A stretch of DNA of 64,000 bases from Gaiellasilicea sp963765705 (GTDB lineage: Bacteria > Actinomycetota > Thermoleophilia > Gaiellales > Gaiellaceae), in contig CAVXXJ010000001.1 in NCBI GenBank assembly GCA_963765705.1, forward strand, positions 62,001-126,000, given 5' to 3'. The notes under the pieces are model-generated. The model had not been told where the DNA came from and did not search any database. It saw only the letters and a program-made list of their open reading frames with translations. A program made the position numbers and the translations under genes. How positions within the stretch are numbered: position 1 is the first letter of the stretch; every line of letters begins with the position of its first letter. Positions 36,025 through 44,826 of this stretch are shown one piece after another.

Positions 36025-36851
36025 GCGCTCGCCCGGTCCGGCGCCGGCAGCCGCAGGCGACCGCAGGCCCGCTCGTTGACGGCGAGGAGCGACGCCAGCG
36101 CGAGCGCCAGCCCGACGAAGAGCCAGGGCATGTTCTCCTCGACGAGCAGCTGAGTGCCGCCCAGACGCCCAGTCGCAACCGCCGTCGCCTCGTCGAGGTC
36201 GATGTAGACGTCCTTGCCGACGATCGCCTCGAAGAACCGCTTCTGCTCCTCCCGGGCGCCGAGTGGCAGGATCCGCAGCTCGTTTCCCTCGGCTCGAAGC
36301 CCGGCGAGCGCGGCCGCCAGACGAGCGCCGTCCTCGGGGAAGAACTCGAGATCGCTGGCGAGCAGAATCGTCCCGCGTTCGATTCGGTCGCGCGCGAGCA
36401 CATCCCGCGCGAGCTCGATCCCGCTCGTCAGGTTGGTGCCCGTCTGGAAGCTCGCCCAGGGGTTCTGTCGACTCTGCTCCGAGAAGAAGCGGACCATCGG
36501 CGCGAGCTCCCGTCCCGGCGTGCCGGGCGGTACGAGCTCGTAGGCGGTGTCCGAGAAGACGACCACCCCTGTCGGCTCGTTCGCAGCGGCAACGCGGCGG
36601 AGCAGCTCCCCGAACTCCGGTTGCAGGCCGGTGCTCGCCGAGAGGTCGAGGACGATCATGCCGGTCGTGCCCGCTGGGAGCAGCGCATCCGGCTGCGCGT
36701 CCCGGTCCCGGGCGACTACGAGCGTCGCGATCAGCACCGCCATGAGCGCGACACCGAGGACGACGCGGAGGACAGCCGTGCGGAGAAGAGGACGTCTCAG
36801 CGCCGCCACCTCGGCGAACGGAAGGCCTGGCTCACGCCGGTCAGAGCGCAC
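36021..36851 (-). CDS. VWA-domain membrane protein (BatB-like)
   Basis: 276 residues from GTG 36851. First helix VLRVVLGVALMAVLIATLVV, then a VWA domain with TTGMIVLDLSASTGLQPEFG (D-x-S-x-S/T MIDAS), VVVFSDTAYELVPPG, TNLTSGIELARDVLAR and TILLASDLEFFPEDG, and a C-terminal helix (MPWLFVGLALALASLLAVNE). Metal-dependent protein binding at the membrane is the expected role. Overlaps the upstream gene by 11 bp. Confidence 0.82.
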   Translation of the reverse strand: MRSDRREPGLPFAEVAALRRPLLRTAVLRVVLGVALMAVLIATLVVARDRDAQPDALLPAGTTGMIVLDLSASTGLQPEFGELLRRVAAANEPTGVVVFSDTAYELVPPGTPGRELAPMVRFFSEQSRQNPWASFQTGTNLTSGIELARDVLARDRIERGTILLASDLEFFPEDGARLAAALAGLRAEGNELRILPLGAREEQKRFFEAIVGKDVYIDLDEATAVATGRLGGTQLLVEENMPWLFVGLALALASLLAVNERACGRLRLPAPDRASA

Positions 36852-37791
36852 GGCCGTTCCCTCCCCCCGTGAGCGTGCGGCGGGCCTCGACTCCCGCCTC
36901 CCCCGTCTGTTCGCCTGCGGGAGACGGCTCCGCCCATGCGAGCGCACGGGTCGTCTCCGCGAGATCACCAACGCCGCCCTGGTCGAGCACGGCGGCGAGC
37001 GCCTCGAGAGCCTTGCGCCGGTCCTCGGCGTCGTCGCGTCGAGCGGTCCAATCGACGAGGACGAGCGCGCGCTCGAGCGGTGACAGCGGCGCCCGCCGGC
37101 GCGCTGCCTGCCAGCGCGCATGGAGCAGCCGACCGACGAGCATGGCGGGGAAGAGCGCGAGCAGGAGCGCAGCGCCGAGCAGAACCCCGGCCACGAGGGC
37201 GGGGCGCGCTCGGTACGTGCGCTCTGGTGGCTCGAGGCTCGCCACGAACGCGCCTTCCGAGCCGGGCCGCGCGTCCGGATCGAGGCCCTGGGCACGCGCG
37301 GTGTTGATGCGGGAGACGACTTCGGCCACTGGAAAGCCCTTGGTCAAGAGCACCGGCGCCGTCCCGCCCTCCTCGTAGCGGAGCTCGACCGGTGGAAGCC
37401 GGATCGCGTGCCGTTCGGAGCGCCCCTCTTCCTGCGCACCGAGCGTGGACTGGAGACGGGGCGCGATGCAGCCGACGTGGAGGCAGCGAAGCGTCGCCTC
37501 GTACCGGACGTGGACGAGATCTCCCACCGCGCGTTGCGTTCGCTCGACCGTGCCGACGGGCTCGTACGGCGCGAATCCCAGGCGGACGGCGAGCCGAGCC
37601 GGGTCGAACTGCTCCGGGTCGAGCACGATGTCGAGCCGGGCGACGACCGGATCGGCGAACAGATGCGTGCTCGGCGTCAGCGACGTCATCACGACGATGC
37701 CGCGGCCCCCCGGCAGCGGCTCCTCCTGCGCGCCGGCGGCGGGAGCGAGCACCAGAGCGGCAAGCGCCGCGAGCAGTAGCCGTCCTACCAC
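36841..37791 (-). CDS. secreted/membrane protein, BatD-like position
   Basis: 316 residues from GTG 37791. Signal peptide (LLLAALAALVLAPAAGAQE), an extracytoplasmic beta domain (VVMTSLTPSTHLFADPVVAR, RLDIVLDPEQFDPARLAVRL), a central membrane helix (ALVAGVLLGAALLLALFPAM) and a cytoplasmic helical end (APLSPLERALVLVDWTARRD). No clear family, but its place after DUF58 and its SPLERAL helix recall BatD/DUF4381-type proteins of MoxR operons. Confidence 0.65.
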   Translation of the reverse strand: MVGRLLLAALAALVLAPAAGAQEEPLPGGRGIVVMTSLTPSTHLFADPVVARLDIVLDPEQFDPARLAVRLGFAPYEPVGTVERTQRAVGDLVHVRYEATLRCLHVGCIAPRLQSTLGAQEEGRSERHAIRLPPVELRYEEGGTAPVLLTKGFPVAEVVSRINTARAQGLDPDARPGSEGAFVASLEPPERTYRARPALVAGVLLGAALLLALFPAMLVGRLLHARWQAARRRAPLSPLERALVLVDWTARRDDAEDRRKALEALAAVLDQGGVGDLAETTRALAWAEPSPAGEQTGEAGVEARRTLTGGGNGRAL

Positions 37792-38696
37792 GCGCGACCT
37801 CGCGCGGAGCGCCGCCGGTCGGCCCAGGCGAGGAACGCGGAGAAGACGCTGCGCAGCTCGCTCGTCTCGACGAGCACGGGCTCGAGGTCGAAGCCGCGCA
37901 ACGTGCGAATCAGGTCGGTGCGGCGGTCCTCGTGCACGCGGCGCCGCTCGGCCGCTTCCGGGCGCGTCAGCTCCGCGTAGCGCGGCTTGCCGGTCGCCGG
38001 ATCGACGAACGGGATGACGATCCCGCCGACGTCGGGGAAGCTCTGCTCCCACACGGGGTCCTGGACGACGACGGGGATCACGTCCCAGCGGCGGGCGAGC
38101 ACCCGGAGCCAGAGTGCGCGCGATGGAGCGGCGAGGAAGTCCGAGACGACGAACACGAACGTTCCTGCGGGGACGTCGCGCCGGTGGCGGATCAGCTCCT
38201 CCAGCCCGCGTTCGAGCGCATCTGCAGGCGCGCGAAACGGCCGCTCCGACTCGAGCTCGAGGAGCGCGCGCTGGCTCTGCGGCGGCTGCCACAGCGTCTC
38301 GCCCGCGCCGTGGTCGAGGTAGCCGACGTAGCCCTGGACGGCGCGAGCGCTGTCCCCGATCAGCCGGAGGGCCGCGTCGATCGCGCGCGGCTTCTCGAGC
38401 CACGGCCAGCCCGGCGGGTAGAGCGACATCGAAGGACGGCGATCGCAGAGAACGACGATCCGCGGCGCCTCGTCGGCGAAGTGCTCCCGAACGACGAACT
38501 CGTCCATCCCCCGCGCCCGCGAGAGCTTGGCGGACGCGGGCCAGTCGATCGCCTTGACATCGTCGCCGCGCCGGTATGGGCGCGAGCCGGCGACATCGGA
38601 TCCCGTTCCCCGTCGCGCGCTGTGAATCGAGCCATAGGCAAGGCCCACCAGCCGCCGCTTCGGCTTCAGCGGGAAGGTGAGCTGTGGCTGTGGCAT
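37785..38696 (-). CDS. DUF58 protein
   Basis: 303 residues. DUF58 core RPYRRGDDVKAIDWPASAKL and the VWA-like half with IVVLCDRRPSMSLYPPGW, FVFVVSDFLAAPSRALW and a closing PVLVETSELRSVF. DUF58 genes almost always follow moxR and precede VWA genes, as here. ATG 38696 is adjacent to the moxR stop. Confidence 0.88.
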   Translation of the reverse strand: MPQPQLTFPLKPKRRLVGLAYGSIHSARRGTGSDVAGSRPYRRGDDVKAIDWPASAKLSRARGMDEFVVREHFADEAPRIVVLCDRRPSMSLYPPGWPWLEKPRAIDAALRLIGDSARAVQGYVGYLDHGAGETLWQPPQSQRALLELESERPFRAPADALERGLEELIRHRRDVPAGTFVFVVSDFLAAPSRALWLRVLARRWDVIPVVVQDPVWEQSFPDVGGIVIPFVDPATGKPRYAELTRPEAAERRRVHEDRRTDLIRTLRGFDLEPVLVETSELRSVFSAFLAWADRRRSARGRAW

Positions 38697-39710
38697 CTAG
38701 CGGACGGCCGCGGCGGCGACGCGCTCGTTGAGATCGTCGCCCGGGCGTGGCGCGAGCTCGAGGCATTGCGCGCGGAGTGACTCCATTGCCGCCGCCCAGC
38801 GCTGCTCGCGCGCCTCCGCGACGAAGCCCGGGGTGAAGACGATCCGGTGGACGACGACGGGCAGGAACAGGTGCTCGACGTCGCTCGGGGTGACGTACTC
38901 GCGTCCTTCCAGGAGCGCCCACGCCCGGGCGACGCGCTCGAGCGCGAGGCTGCCCCGGACCGAAGCTCCGACGTCCACGCCCTCGAGTGTCCGGGTCGCG
39001 CGAACGAGCCGGACGATCCAGCGCCGGAGGACGGGATCGACGTAGACGCGCGTCGCCGCCGCACGGAGCTGATCGGCTTCGGCAAGCGTCAGCACGGTCT
39101 CGAGGCGCGTCAGCGGATGACGGTCGACCTGTTCCTGCAGGATCAGGATCTCGTCCTCCTCGCCCGGATAGCCGAGGGCGGTCTTGAGGAAGAAGCGGTC
39201 GAGCTGCGCCTCGGGAAGCGGAAACGTCCCTTCCTGCTCGATCGGGTTCTCGGTCGCGATCAGGACGAAGGGTTCCGGCAGCGGCCGGGTCGTCCCGTCC
39301 GCGGTGACCTGCCGCTCGGCCATCGCCTCGAGCAGCGCTGACTGCGTCTTCGGCATCGCGCGGTTGATCTCGTCGACGAGCACGACGTTCGCGAAGATCG
39401 GCCCAGGCCGGAACTCGAATTCCCGCTCACGCGGGTCGTAGACCGCGAGCCCGGTGACATCGGTCGGCTGGAGGTCGGGCGTGCACTGGATTCGGGAGGT
39501 CGTCGCCCCTTCGATCGACCCGGCGATGGCGCGGGCCAGCACCGTTTTCGCGGTTCCGGGAACGTCTTCGAGGAGAACATGTCCACCCGCGAGCAGGGCG
39601 GCGAGCACGAGCTTCACCTCCTCGCGCTTGCCGTGCACGATCGTCTCGACGTTGTCGAGCAGGCGGGCCGCCAGCGCCGACGCGCGTTCGAAGTCCGCGC
39701 TCTCCGTCAC
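38697..39710 (-). CDS. MoxR-family AAA+ ATPase
   Basis: 337 residues. Walker A in LLEDVPGTAKTVLARAIAG (residues about 47-60), Walker B in ANVVLVDEINRAMPKTQSAL, sensor-1 region VLIATENPIEQEGTFPLPEA, and the lid region REYVTPSDVEHLFLPVVVHR. MoxR ATPases work as chaperones with VWA-domain partners. Overlaps the upstream gene by GTGA and is the ATP-driven hub of this operon. Confidence 0.93.
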   Translation of the reverse strand: MTESADFERASALAARLLDNVETIVHGKREEVKLVLAALLAGGHVLLEDVPGTAKTVLARAIAGSIEGATTSRIQCTPDLQPTDVTGLAVYDPREREFEFRPGPIFANVVLVDEINRAMPKTQSALLEAMAERQVTADGTTRPLPEPFVLIATENPIEQEGTFPLPEAQLDRFFLKTALGYPGEEDEILILQEQVDRHPLTRLETVLTLAEADQLRAAATRVYVDPVLRRWIVRLVRATRTLEGVDVGASVRGSLALERVARAWALLEGREYVTPSDVEHLFLPVVVHRIVFTPGFVAEAREQRWAAAMESLRAQCLELAPRPGDDLNERVAAAAVR

Positions 39711-40471
39711 GTGCGGATCTGCTGGCTGTATCCGGTGAGGTAGCAGGGGCGCGCCTGAGAGAGCGGGAAGACTGCTCGAATCAGGGTCCCCTTCGGCACC
39801 GCGACGTTGAAGTCCGCGAAGGTGAAAGTGGATGAGACTCCCGGGCTCGAGGCTGTCTCGGTGAGCACGACCTTCTTGACGGCCCTCCAGGTGCCGAGCC
39901 GGGGCTCGAACCGCTCGATCACGACGTGGCTGCGCCAGAACTGCAGCTGCGCTCCCACTCCGGCGGTGAACCTGCTTCCGGAGGATCCGCCCCTTCTCCG
40001 CAGCAGCACGCTGGCCCTCTCCTGAACTGAGACCGTCGTGCTCGTGTTGTCGTTCCAGACCGCGCGGAACGTCGCGCTGATGCCGGCGCCGGAGAACTCC
40101 GTCGACCAGCCGCCCCCCTTGCGCGTGCGCACTGCGGCGATGCCGCGGAACGACCTTTGTCCGCAGCCCTTCGCTTCGATCGTGATGCTCTCGTCCGCCT
40201 TGGCGCTGTCGACGGATCCGAACAGCGTCAGCCGCTGACCGCGACCGAGAACGGTCGGCCGGGCGAGAAGCGTCACCCGCTCCGACGCCACCACGAGCCG
40301 GTTCGGTTGACCTTGCGCGGCGCGGCTCTCTTCAGTGCCCCACGTGCCGAGGCCCACGCCGAAGCCGCTGCCGATCAGCACCGCGGCGCCGGCGATCGCC
40401 CAGCGAACGTGAAGAGGACGCCCGCGCCGCCGCCCACGTCCTCGTGCGGCTTCGATCACAGGCGGAGTCAC
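39707..40471 (-). CDS. single-pass membrane protein with unknown C-terminal domain (paralogue 2)
   Basis: 254 residues from GTG 40471. A basic N-terminus, a membrane helix (WAIAGAAVLIGSGFGVGLGT), then a beta-rich extracytoplasmic domain with motifs NRLVVASERVTLLARPTVL, SITIEAKGCGQRSF, RFEPRLGTWRAVKKVVLTE, and the end LSQARPCYLTGYSQQIRT. The upstream gene has the same domain and near-identical end, so the pair is a tandem duplication. Domain not recognised. Possibly anti-sigma or sensor components for the operon's sigma factor. Confidence 0.7.
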   Translation of the reverse strand: MTPPVIEAARGRGRRRGRPLHVRWAIAGAAVLIGSGFGVGLGTWGTEESRAAQGQPNRLVVASERVTLLARPTVLGRGQRLTLFGSVDSAKADESITIEAKGCGQRSFRGIAAVRTRKGGGWSTEFSGAGISATFRAVWNDNTSTTVSVQERASVLLRRRGGSSGSRFTAGVGAQLQFWRSHVVIERFEPRLGTWRAVKKVVLTETASSPGVSSTFTFADFNVAVPKGTLIRAVFPLSQARPCYLTGYSQQIRT

Positions 40472-41778
40472 GTGCGCAGCTGGTTGCTGTAGCCGGTGAG
40501 ATAGCAGGGGCGCGCCTGGGACAGCGGGAACACGGCCCGGACCAGCGTCGCCGGAGGAACAGCGGTGCTGAACTCCGCGGACGACCAGACGTACGTCGAG
40601 CCCAACGCTGCGCCCGTCTTCGTGAGAACGACCTTCTTGACGTCCCGCCAGCGGCCCAGCCGTGCGTCGAGGCGCTGGATCATGACGTGCCGCTTCCAGA
40701 ACTGCAGCTTTGCCCTGACGGCGACCTCGAACCCGAAGCCCTTCGCCGTTCGCGGCCGCCTGCTGAGCTGGACCCACGCGCGATCCTGCACGGTCACCGA
40801 GGCGCTGCGCGTGCCTTTCCAGAGGGCCCGCAGCGTCGTCGTGACCGTGGGCGCGTACTGCACGCTCCAGCCGCCACCTTGGTGGACGTGCGCTTCGAGG
40901 GCCTTGCTGAACGCGGTCTGCCCGCACTCCTTCGCCTCGATCGTGACGACGTCATCGGTGCCCGCTCCCTCCGCCGACCCCAGGAGCGTCACCACCTGGT
41001 TGCGGTCGTGCACGGCCGGGCGAGCGAAGATCGTCACCCGCTCGGACGCGACGACGAGACGGTTCAGCTGGCTCTGGGCGACCGCGAGCTGCTCTGCGGA
41101 CACCGTGGCTGTGCCGAAGTAGATGCGCGCGTCGACGTTGTAGCGGCCCACTCCGGCCCTGAGCCGGTACCGGGCCAGGGGGCGCGTCAGCGGGACCGGA
41201 TCGAGGCTTGCCGACAGGGGCTCTGCGTCGGCGATCCCGAGCGGCAGCCGGCGCAGCGGGAACTCGGAATCCTGCCCGAGATCGCCCCGGACGCTGAACG
41301 TCGTCGAGATCAGCACTCCTCGGGCGGGCAGCGACCCGAGCGTCGCGACCGGCGCGTCGCTGAGCTCGTCGTCGGGGTCGAGCGAGACGTTGGCCGCAAA
41401 CGCCCGCGGAGCTCCTGCCTGGCCGAAGGTCCCGGACTGCACGACTGTCCAGCCCTTCGCCGGCACGAAGCCGACGCCGACGAAGCTCGTCCCCGCCGTG
41501 CCGCTCGACGTCGTCCACGAGCCGAGGCCGAAGCCGAAGCCGCCGACGAGCAACGCTGCGGCCGCCACAACGAGGACCCAGCGCACACGACGCGGCCGTA
41601 GGCGCGCGCTGCCGGGAGACGCCGACCTCGGTGCGGCCGCCGCTGCCCTCGCCAGATCTCGCAACTCTTTCTCGGAAAGGGCCGACACGCGACTTCCGGC
41701 GTCGGCGAGCAGCTGCTCGATCCGCGCTTCGTCCCTATGCCGTCTGCTGGCACGCCTGCTGGACAGCCGGCGTCTCAC
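40468..41778 (-). CDS. single-pass membrane protein, possible anti-sigma-like partner (paralogue 1)
   Basis: 436 residues from GTG 41778. About 60 cytoplasmic residues with a helical EARIEQLLADAGSRVSALSE stretch, a membrane helix (VLVVAAAALLVGGFGFGLGS), an extra domain of about 150 residues, then the same C-terminal domain as the next gene (LNRLVVASERVTIFARP, RLDARLGRWRDVKKVVLTKT, SQARPCYLTGYSNQLRT). Being translationally coupled to an ECF sigma gene and having a short N-cytoplasmic segment followed by one helix is the usual anti-sigma layout, but no zinc anti-sigma motif is present. Confidence 0.7.
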   Translation of the reverse strand: MRRRLSSRRASRRHRDEARIEQLLADAGSRVSALSEKELRDLARAAAAAPRSASPGSARLRPRRVRWVLVVAAAALLVGGFGFGLGSWTTSSGTAGTSFVGVGFVPAKGWTVVQSGTFGQAGAPRAFAANVSLDPDDELSDAPVATLGSLPARGVLISTTFSVRGDLGQDSEFPLRRLPLGIADAEPLSASLDPVPLTRPLARYRLRAGVGRYNVDARIYFGTATVSAEQLAVAQSQLNRLVVASERVTIFARPAVHDRNQVVTLLGSAEGAGTDDVVTIEAKECGQTAFSKALEAHVHQGGGWSVQYAPTVTTTLRALWKGTRSASVTVQDRAWVQLSRRPRTAKGFGFEVAVRAKLQFWKRHVMIQRLDARLGRWRDVKKVVLTKTGAALGSTYVWSSAEFSTAVPPATLVRAVFPLSQARPCYLTGYSNQLRT

Positions 41779-42311
41779 TGCAGGAGCTCCGCGAGCGCCG
41801 CGCGGGCGCGCGCCGTCCTCGACTTCACGGTGCCGACCCGGATCCCCAGCGCGAACGCGACCTCGTCCTCCGAGAGCTGGAGCAGATAGCGGAGCAGCAG
41901 CACGTCCCGGAAGCGCGGCGGCAGCGCGAGGATCGCCTCCCGGATCTCGAGCAGGCTCTCGTCCTCTCTCCCGCGCAGCTCGACCTCGTCGTCGGTGGCA
42001 GGCACGCTGCAGCGAATCGTGTCAGCGGCCTTGTGAGCGGCGATCCCGAGCAGCCACGAGCGGAGCTTCGCCGGCTGCTCCAGGCCCGGCAGACCCTGCC
42101 ACGCGGCGGTGAGCGTCTCCTGCAGGGTGTCGCGCGCGTCGCTGTCGTTCCGCAGCCGCAGCGCCAGGAAGCGGTGGATCGCCGGGCCGAAAGTGAGCAC
42201 GAGCTGCTCGAACGCCGCGGCGCTGCCGAGCTGCGCGCGCCTGACGAGCTCGGTGTCCTCGAGCTCGGCCATCGACGGGTGCGAAGCACGGGGGTCGGCG
42301 CTGGCCATCAT
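41775..42311 (-). CDS. ECF-type RNA polymerase sigma factor heading the MoxR operon
   Basis: 178 residues. Region 2: AAFEQLVLTFGPAIHRFLAL, SDARDTLQETLTAAWQGLPG, LRSWLLGIAAHKAADTI. Region 4: ILALPPRFRDVLLLRYLLQL, SEDEVAFALGIRVGTVKSRT. First gene of the operon that runs to 34437; each following gene overlaps or abuts its neighbour. Likely autoregulates the operon. Confidence 0.9.
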   Translation of the reverse strand: MMASADPRASHPSMAELEDTELVRRAQLGSAAAFEQLVLTFGPAIHRFLALRLRNDSDARDTLQETLTAAWQGLPGLEQPAKLRSWLLGIAAHKAADTIRCSVPATDDEVELRGREDESLLEIREAILALPPRFRDVLLLRYLLQLSEDEVAFALGIRVGTVKSRTARARAALAELLQ

Positions 42312-42351
42312 CTACATAGTCGTGGATCCGAGACGAAAGGTTCCATCCGGT

Positions 42352-42726
42352 CTAGCCGTAGGTGTGCTCCTCGCGCCAGACGCGGACGACGGCGTAGGCG
42401 CAACCACCGAGCACGAGGAAGAACGCAAGTGCGTCGGGACCGCTCGGGCCGAGGCCGATGAAGGCGCCGATGTCGACGACGGCGAGCACGATCGCTGCGT
42501 AGAAGACGTTCCGGCTCCGATCCCGCCACGCCTCGATGTCGCCGCGCTTCTCGCGCCAGAGCAGGAAGAGGAAGAACGCGATCGCGAGGAAGAAGGCGAT
42601 CCGCAGCAAGCCGCCGACGGTCGCGAGCACCGACTGGAGCGAGAGCACGACGACGACGCCTGCAATCAGCGCGATGATCAGGAACCCGCGCAGGGTGGCG
42701 TTCATCTCGGTGAAGAAGCGCTTCAC
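42352..42726 (-). CDS. multi-pass membrane protein
   Basis: 124 residues from GTG 42726. Four predicted helices: IIALIAGVVVVLSLQSVLAT, IAFFLAIAFFLFLLW, AAIVLAVVDIGAFIGLG and ALAFFLVLGGCAYAVVRV. The start overlaps the stop of the adjacent upstream 118-residue membrane gene by GTGA. Function unknown. Confidence 0.7.
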   Translation of the reverse strand: MKRFFTEMNATLRGFLIIALIAGVVVVLSLQSVLATVGGLLRIAFFLAIAFFLFLLWREKRGDIEAWRDRSRNVFYAAIVLAVVDIGAFIGLGPSGPDALAFFLVLGGCAYAVVRVWREEHTYG

Positions 42727-43079
42727 GATCCGGTCATGAATGCTCGCACGGCGAGGGCGGCGGCGAGTAGCGAGGTGCCCGCGAACCAGAGTAGTCGTCG
42801 CGGCCCCTCCGCGGGCGCGTACATCCAGGGCACCAGGATCGCGCCGAGCGACAGCGAGCCGTAGGCGTAGTGGAGCGAGTCGGCGGCGTGCCGGTCGTCG
42901 GTGAGGAGCAGCAGCCCGAGCCCGACCTGGGCGACGAGCAGTGTTTGCGCGAGCGCGAGCAGGTTCGCGACGAGCCGTCCCGCTCCGCGCCGGCGCCAGT
43001 AGACGAGACCGCCGGCCAGTGCGCCGAGCGCCGGGACGCCGACGACGAGGAACGCGAGCAGCCGGTGAGCGTCGAGCAC
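42723..43079 (-). CDS. four-helix membrane protein
   Basis: 118 residues with four helices (LLAFLVVGVPALGALAGGLV, LLALAQTLLVAQVGLGLLLL, YGSLSLGAILVPWMY, LLWFAGTSLLAAALAVRAFM). A conserved-looking His/Asp turn (DDRHAADSLHYAYG) lies between helices 2 and 3. Coupled to the next membrane gene. Function unknown; the layout resembles small haem- or quinone-linked membrane subunits only loosely. Confidence 0.7.
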   Translation of the reverse strand: MLDAHRLLAFLVVGVPALGALAGGLVYWRRRGAGRLVANLLALAQTLLVAQVGLGLLLLTDDRHAADSLHYAYGSLSLGAILVPWMYAPAEGPRRLLWFAGTSLLAAALAVRAFMTGS

Positions 43080-43093
43080 TCGCGGAGCCTAGC

Positions 43094-44752
43094 TCAGCGA
43101 ATCGACCGCTCCACGCCGTTGGGCCGGTCGATGCGGTCGAGCCGCGCACGGTCGAAGCCCGGGCCGCCCCAGACGGTCTCACGACGCCGGTCGCGGGCCA
43201 GGATCAGGTCGTCACCGCCGTCGCCGGAGTAGTAGTCGACTCCGGCTTCCCCCAGGAGGTAGTCGGCATTCGGACCGCCCCCGAGGGTGTCGTTGCCCGG
43301 GCCGCCGAAGAGACGGTCCTTCTGCCAGCCACCCGAGAGGCTGTCGTTGTTCTCTCCGCCGTCCAGCAGGTCGTAGCCGTCGTAGTTCAGCGGCTTGCCG
43401 CTTGTGAGACCGCCGTAGAGGAGGTCACGGCCCTGGTTGCCGTGGAGCGAGTCGTCGCCGCGGTTGCCGACGATGCGGTCGTCGCCGGGACCGCCGAACA
43501 GAAGGTCGGGGCCCTTGAGCCCGTTCAGCACATCCTTGCCGGGGCCGCCTTCGATCCGATCCGCCGCGACGCCGCCGTTGAGGAGGTCGGCGCCCTCGCC
43601 GCCGTCGATCTGCTGCGGCAGGGGTGCGGACGTGCTCTGGTAGAAACCCGCGCTGCCGTTGATGAAGTCGTCCCCGGGGCCGCCGAGCGCCGTGTTCGCG
43701 CCGAACTGGACGAAGATTCGGTCGGCACCCTCCCCGCCCTCGATCCGGTCGTGTCCTTCGCCGTCGAAGACGATGTCGTCACCGGCGCCCGCCCGCACGG
43801 TGTCCTCGCCGCCGAGGTCGTAGAAGATGTCGTCGTAGTCGCTGCCGACGAGCTGGTCCGCACCCTCGGTGCCGACGATCGCGCACGGCCGGTCGCTTCC
43901 CGCCGGCCGTGGGACGACGCCCGTCTGCCACGTCGGCTGTCGTTCGCGGGGCGGGCTGCGCGTGACGTTGGCGAGCTCCGACCCCTCCGGCGTCGAGGTC
44001 CAGATGTCCCCGTTGCGCTCGAACGCGATCCGGGTGCCGTCCGGCGAGTACGCGGGCTCCGCCGCGCCGTCGCTCACGACTGTGCGCAGGTCGCCCCCCG
44101 TCGCTGAGAGCGTCGTCAGGGCTGTGCCGAGCGTAACCGCGAGCCGGCGGCCGTCCGGGGACCAGTCCGGCGCCGCGATCCCCGGCGTGGAGAGCAACAC
44201 CCGCTCCGACCCGTCGACGAGGCTGCGCAGGACGAGCTCGTCGCCCGTGAGCGCGAACTGAGGCCCGCGCACGTACGCGACGGTGTTCCCGTCCGGGGAG
44301 ACCGACGGCATCTGGTCCCAGGACGATCCGACCGTCAGGACGGTGCGCTCGCCGGAGTCGATCCGCGCCATGTGCAGGTCACCCTGGACGACGTAGACGA
44401 GACGCACCGAATCGGGGGTCCAGGCTGGCATCTCCCCGGCCGCCAGAAGGCGTTCCGAGGTGCCGTCGACGTCGGCGGTGTGGATGCTGTTACCCCTCGA
44501 ATACGCGATCAGCAGGCCACTGGGTGCGACCGCAGGATCGTCGACCGTCGTCCGGCCCGCCGCGTCGGCGACCTTCGTCGGCCGCGCGCCGTCCGGCGTC
44601 GAGGCACAGACATAGCCGATCGGCGGCGCGGAGCGCTCGAACGCACTGCGCTCCTGCACGAACACGATGCGGCCGTTCGTGCCCGGGAACGCGGCCGTCT
44701 CGGCGGCGGGAAGCGTGAGGGCGATCACCGCCAGCAGCAGTATGCGCGGCAT
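43094..44752 (-). CDS. secreted PD40 beta-propeller plus RTX calcium-binding repeat protein
   Basis: 552 residues. A signal peptide (LLLAVIALTLPAAETAA) and a TolB-like propeller with PD40 repeats (DQMPSVSPDGNTVAYVRGPQ, APDWSPDGRRLAVTLG, EPAYSPDGTRIAFERNGDIW). From about residue 300 there are some ten glycine/aspartate nonapeptide RTX units (GEDTVRAGAGDDIVFDGEGH, GPDLLFGGPGDDRIVGNRGD). RTX repeats bind calcium and fold outside the cell. The join of a TolB-like propeller to an RTX array is seen in actinobacterial secreted proteins; the function is unknown. Confidence 0.85.
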   Translation of the reverse strand: MPRILLLAVIALTLPAAETAAFPGTNGRIVFVQERSAFERSAPPIGYVCASTPDGARPTKVADAAGRTTVDDPAVAPSGLLIAYSRGNSIHTADVDGTSERLLAAGEMPAWTPDSVRLVYVVQGDLHMARIDSGERTVLTVGSSWDQMPSVSPDGNTVAYVRGPQFALTGDELVLRSLVDGSERVLLSTPGIAAPDWSPDGRRLAVTLGTALTTLSATGGDLRTVVSDGAAEPAYSPDGTRIAFERNGDIWTSTPEGSELANVTRSPPRERQPTWQTGVVPRPAGSDRPCAIVGTEGADQLVGSDYDDIFYDLGGEDTVRAGAGDDIVFDGEGHDRIEGGEGADRIFVQFGANTALGGPGDDFINGSAGFYQSTSAPLPQQIDGGEGADLLNGGVAADRIEGGPGKDVLNGLKGPDLLFGGPGDDRIVGNRGDDSLHGNQGRDLLYGGLTSGKPLNYDGYDLLDGGENNDSLSGGWQKDRLFGGPGNDTLGGGPNADYLLGEAGVDYYSGDGGDDLILARDRRRETVWGGPGFDRARLDRIDRPNGVERSIR

Positions 44753-44826
44753 GGTCGCAGCCTAAGTGGCATCTGTTGCGGCGCCGTTTGGATCAGGTCA
44801 ACGAATCGAAAGAAGTATGGATCGGT

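Noticed and set aside
43094..43900. Gly/Asp repeats as a tandem DNA repeat
   Set aside because: They are RTX nonapeptide repeats at protein level, degenerate in DNA.
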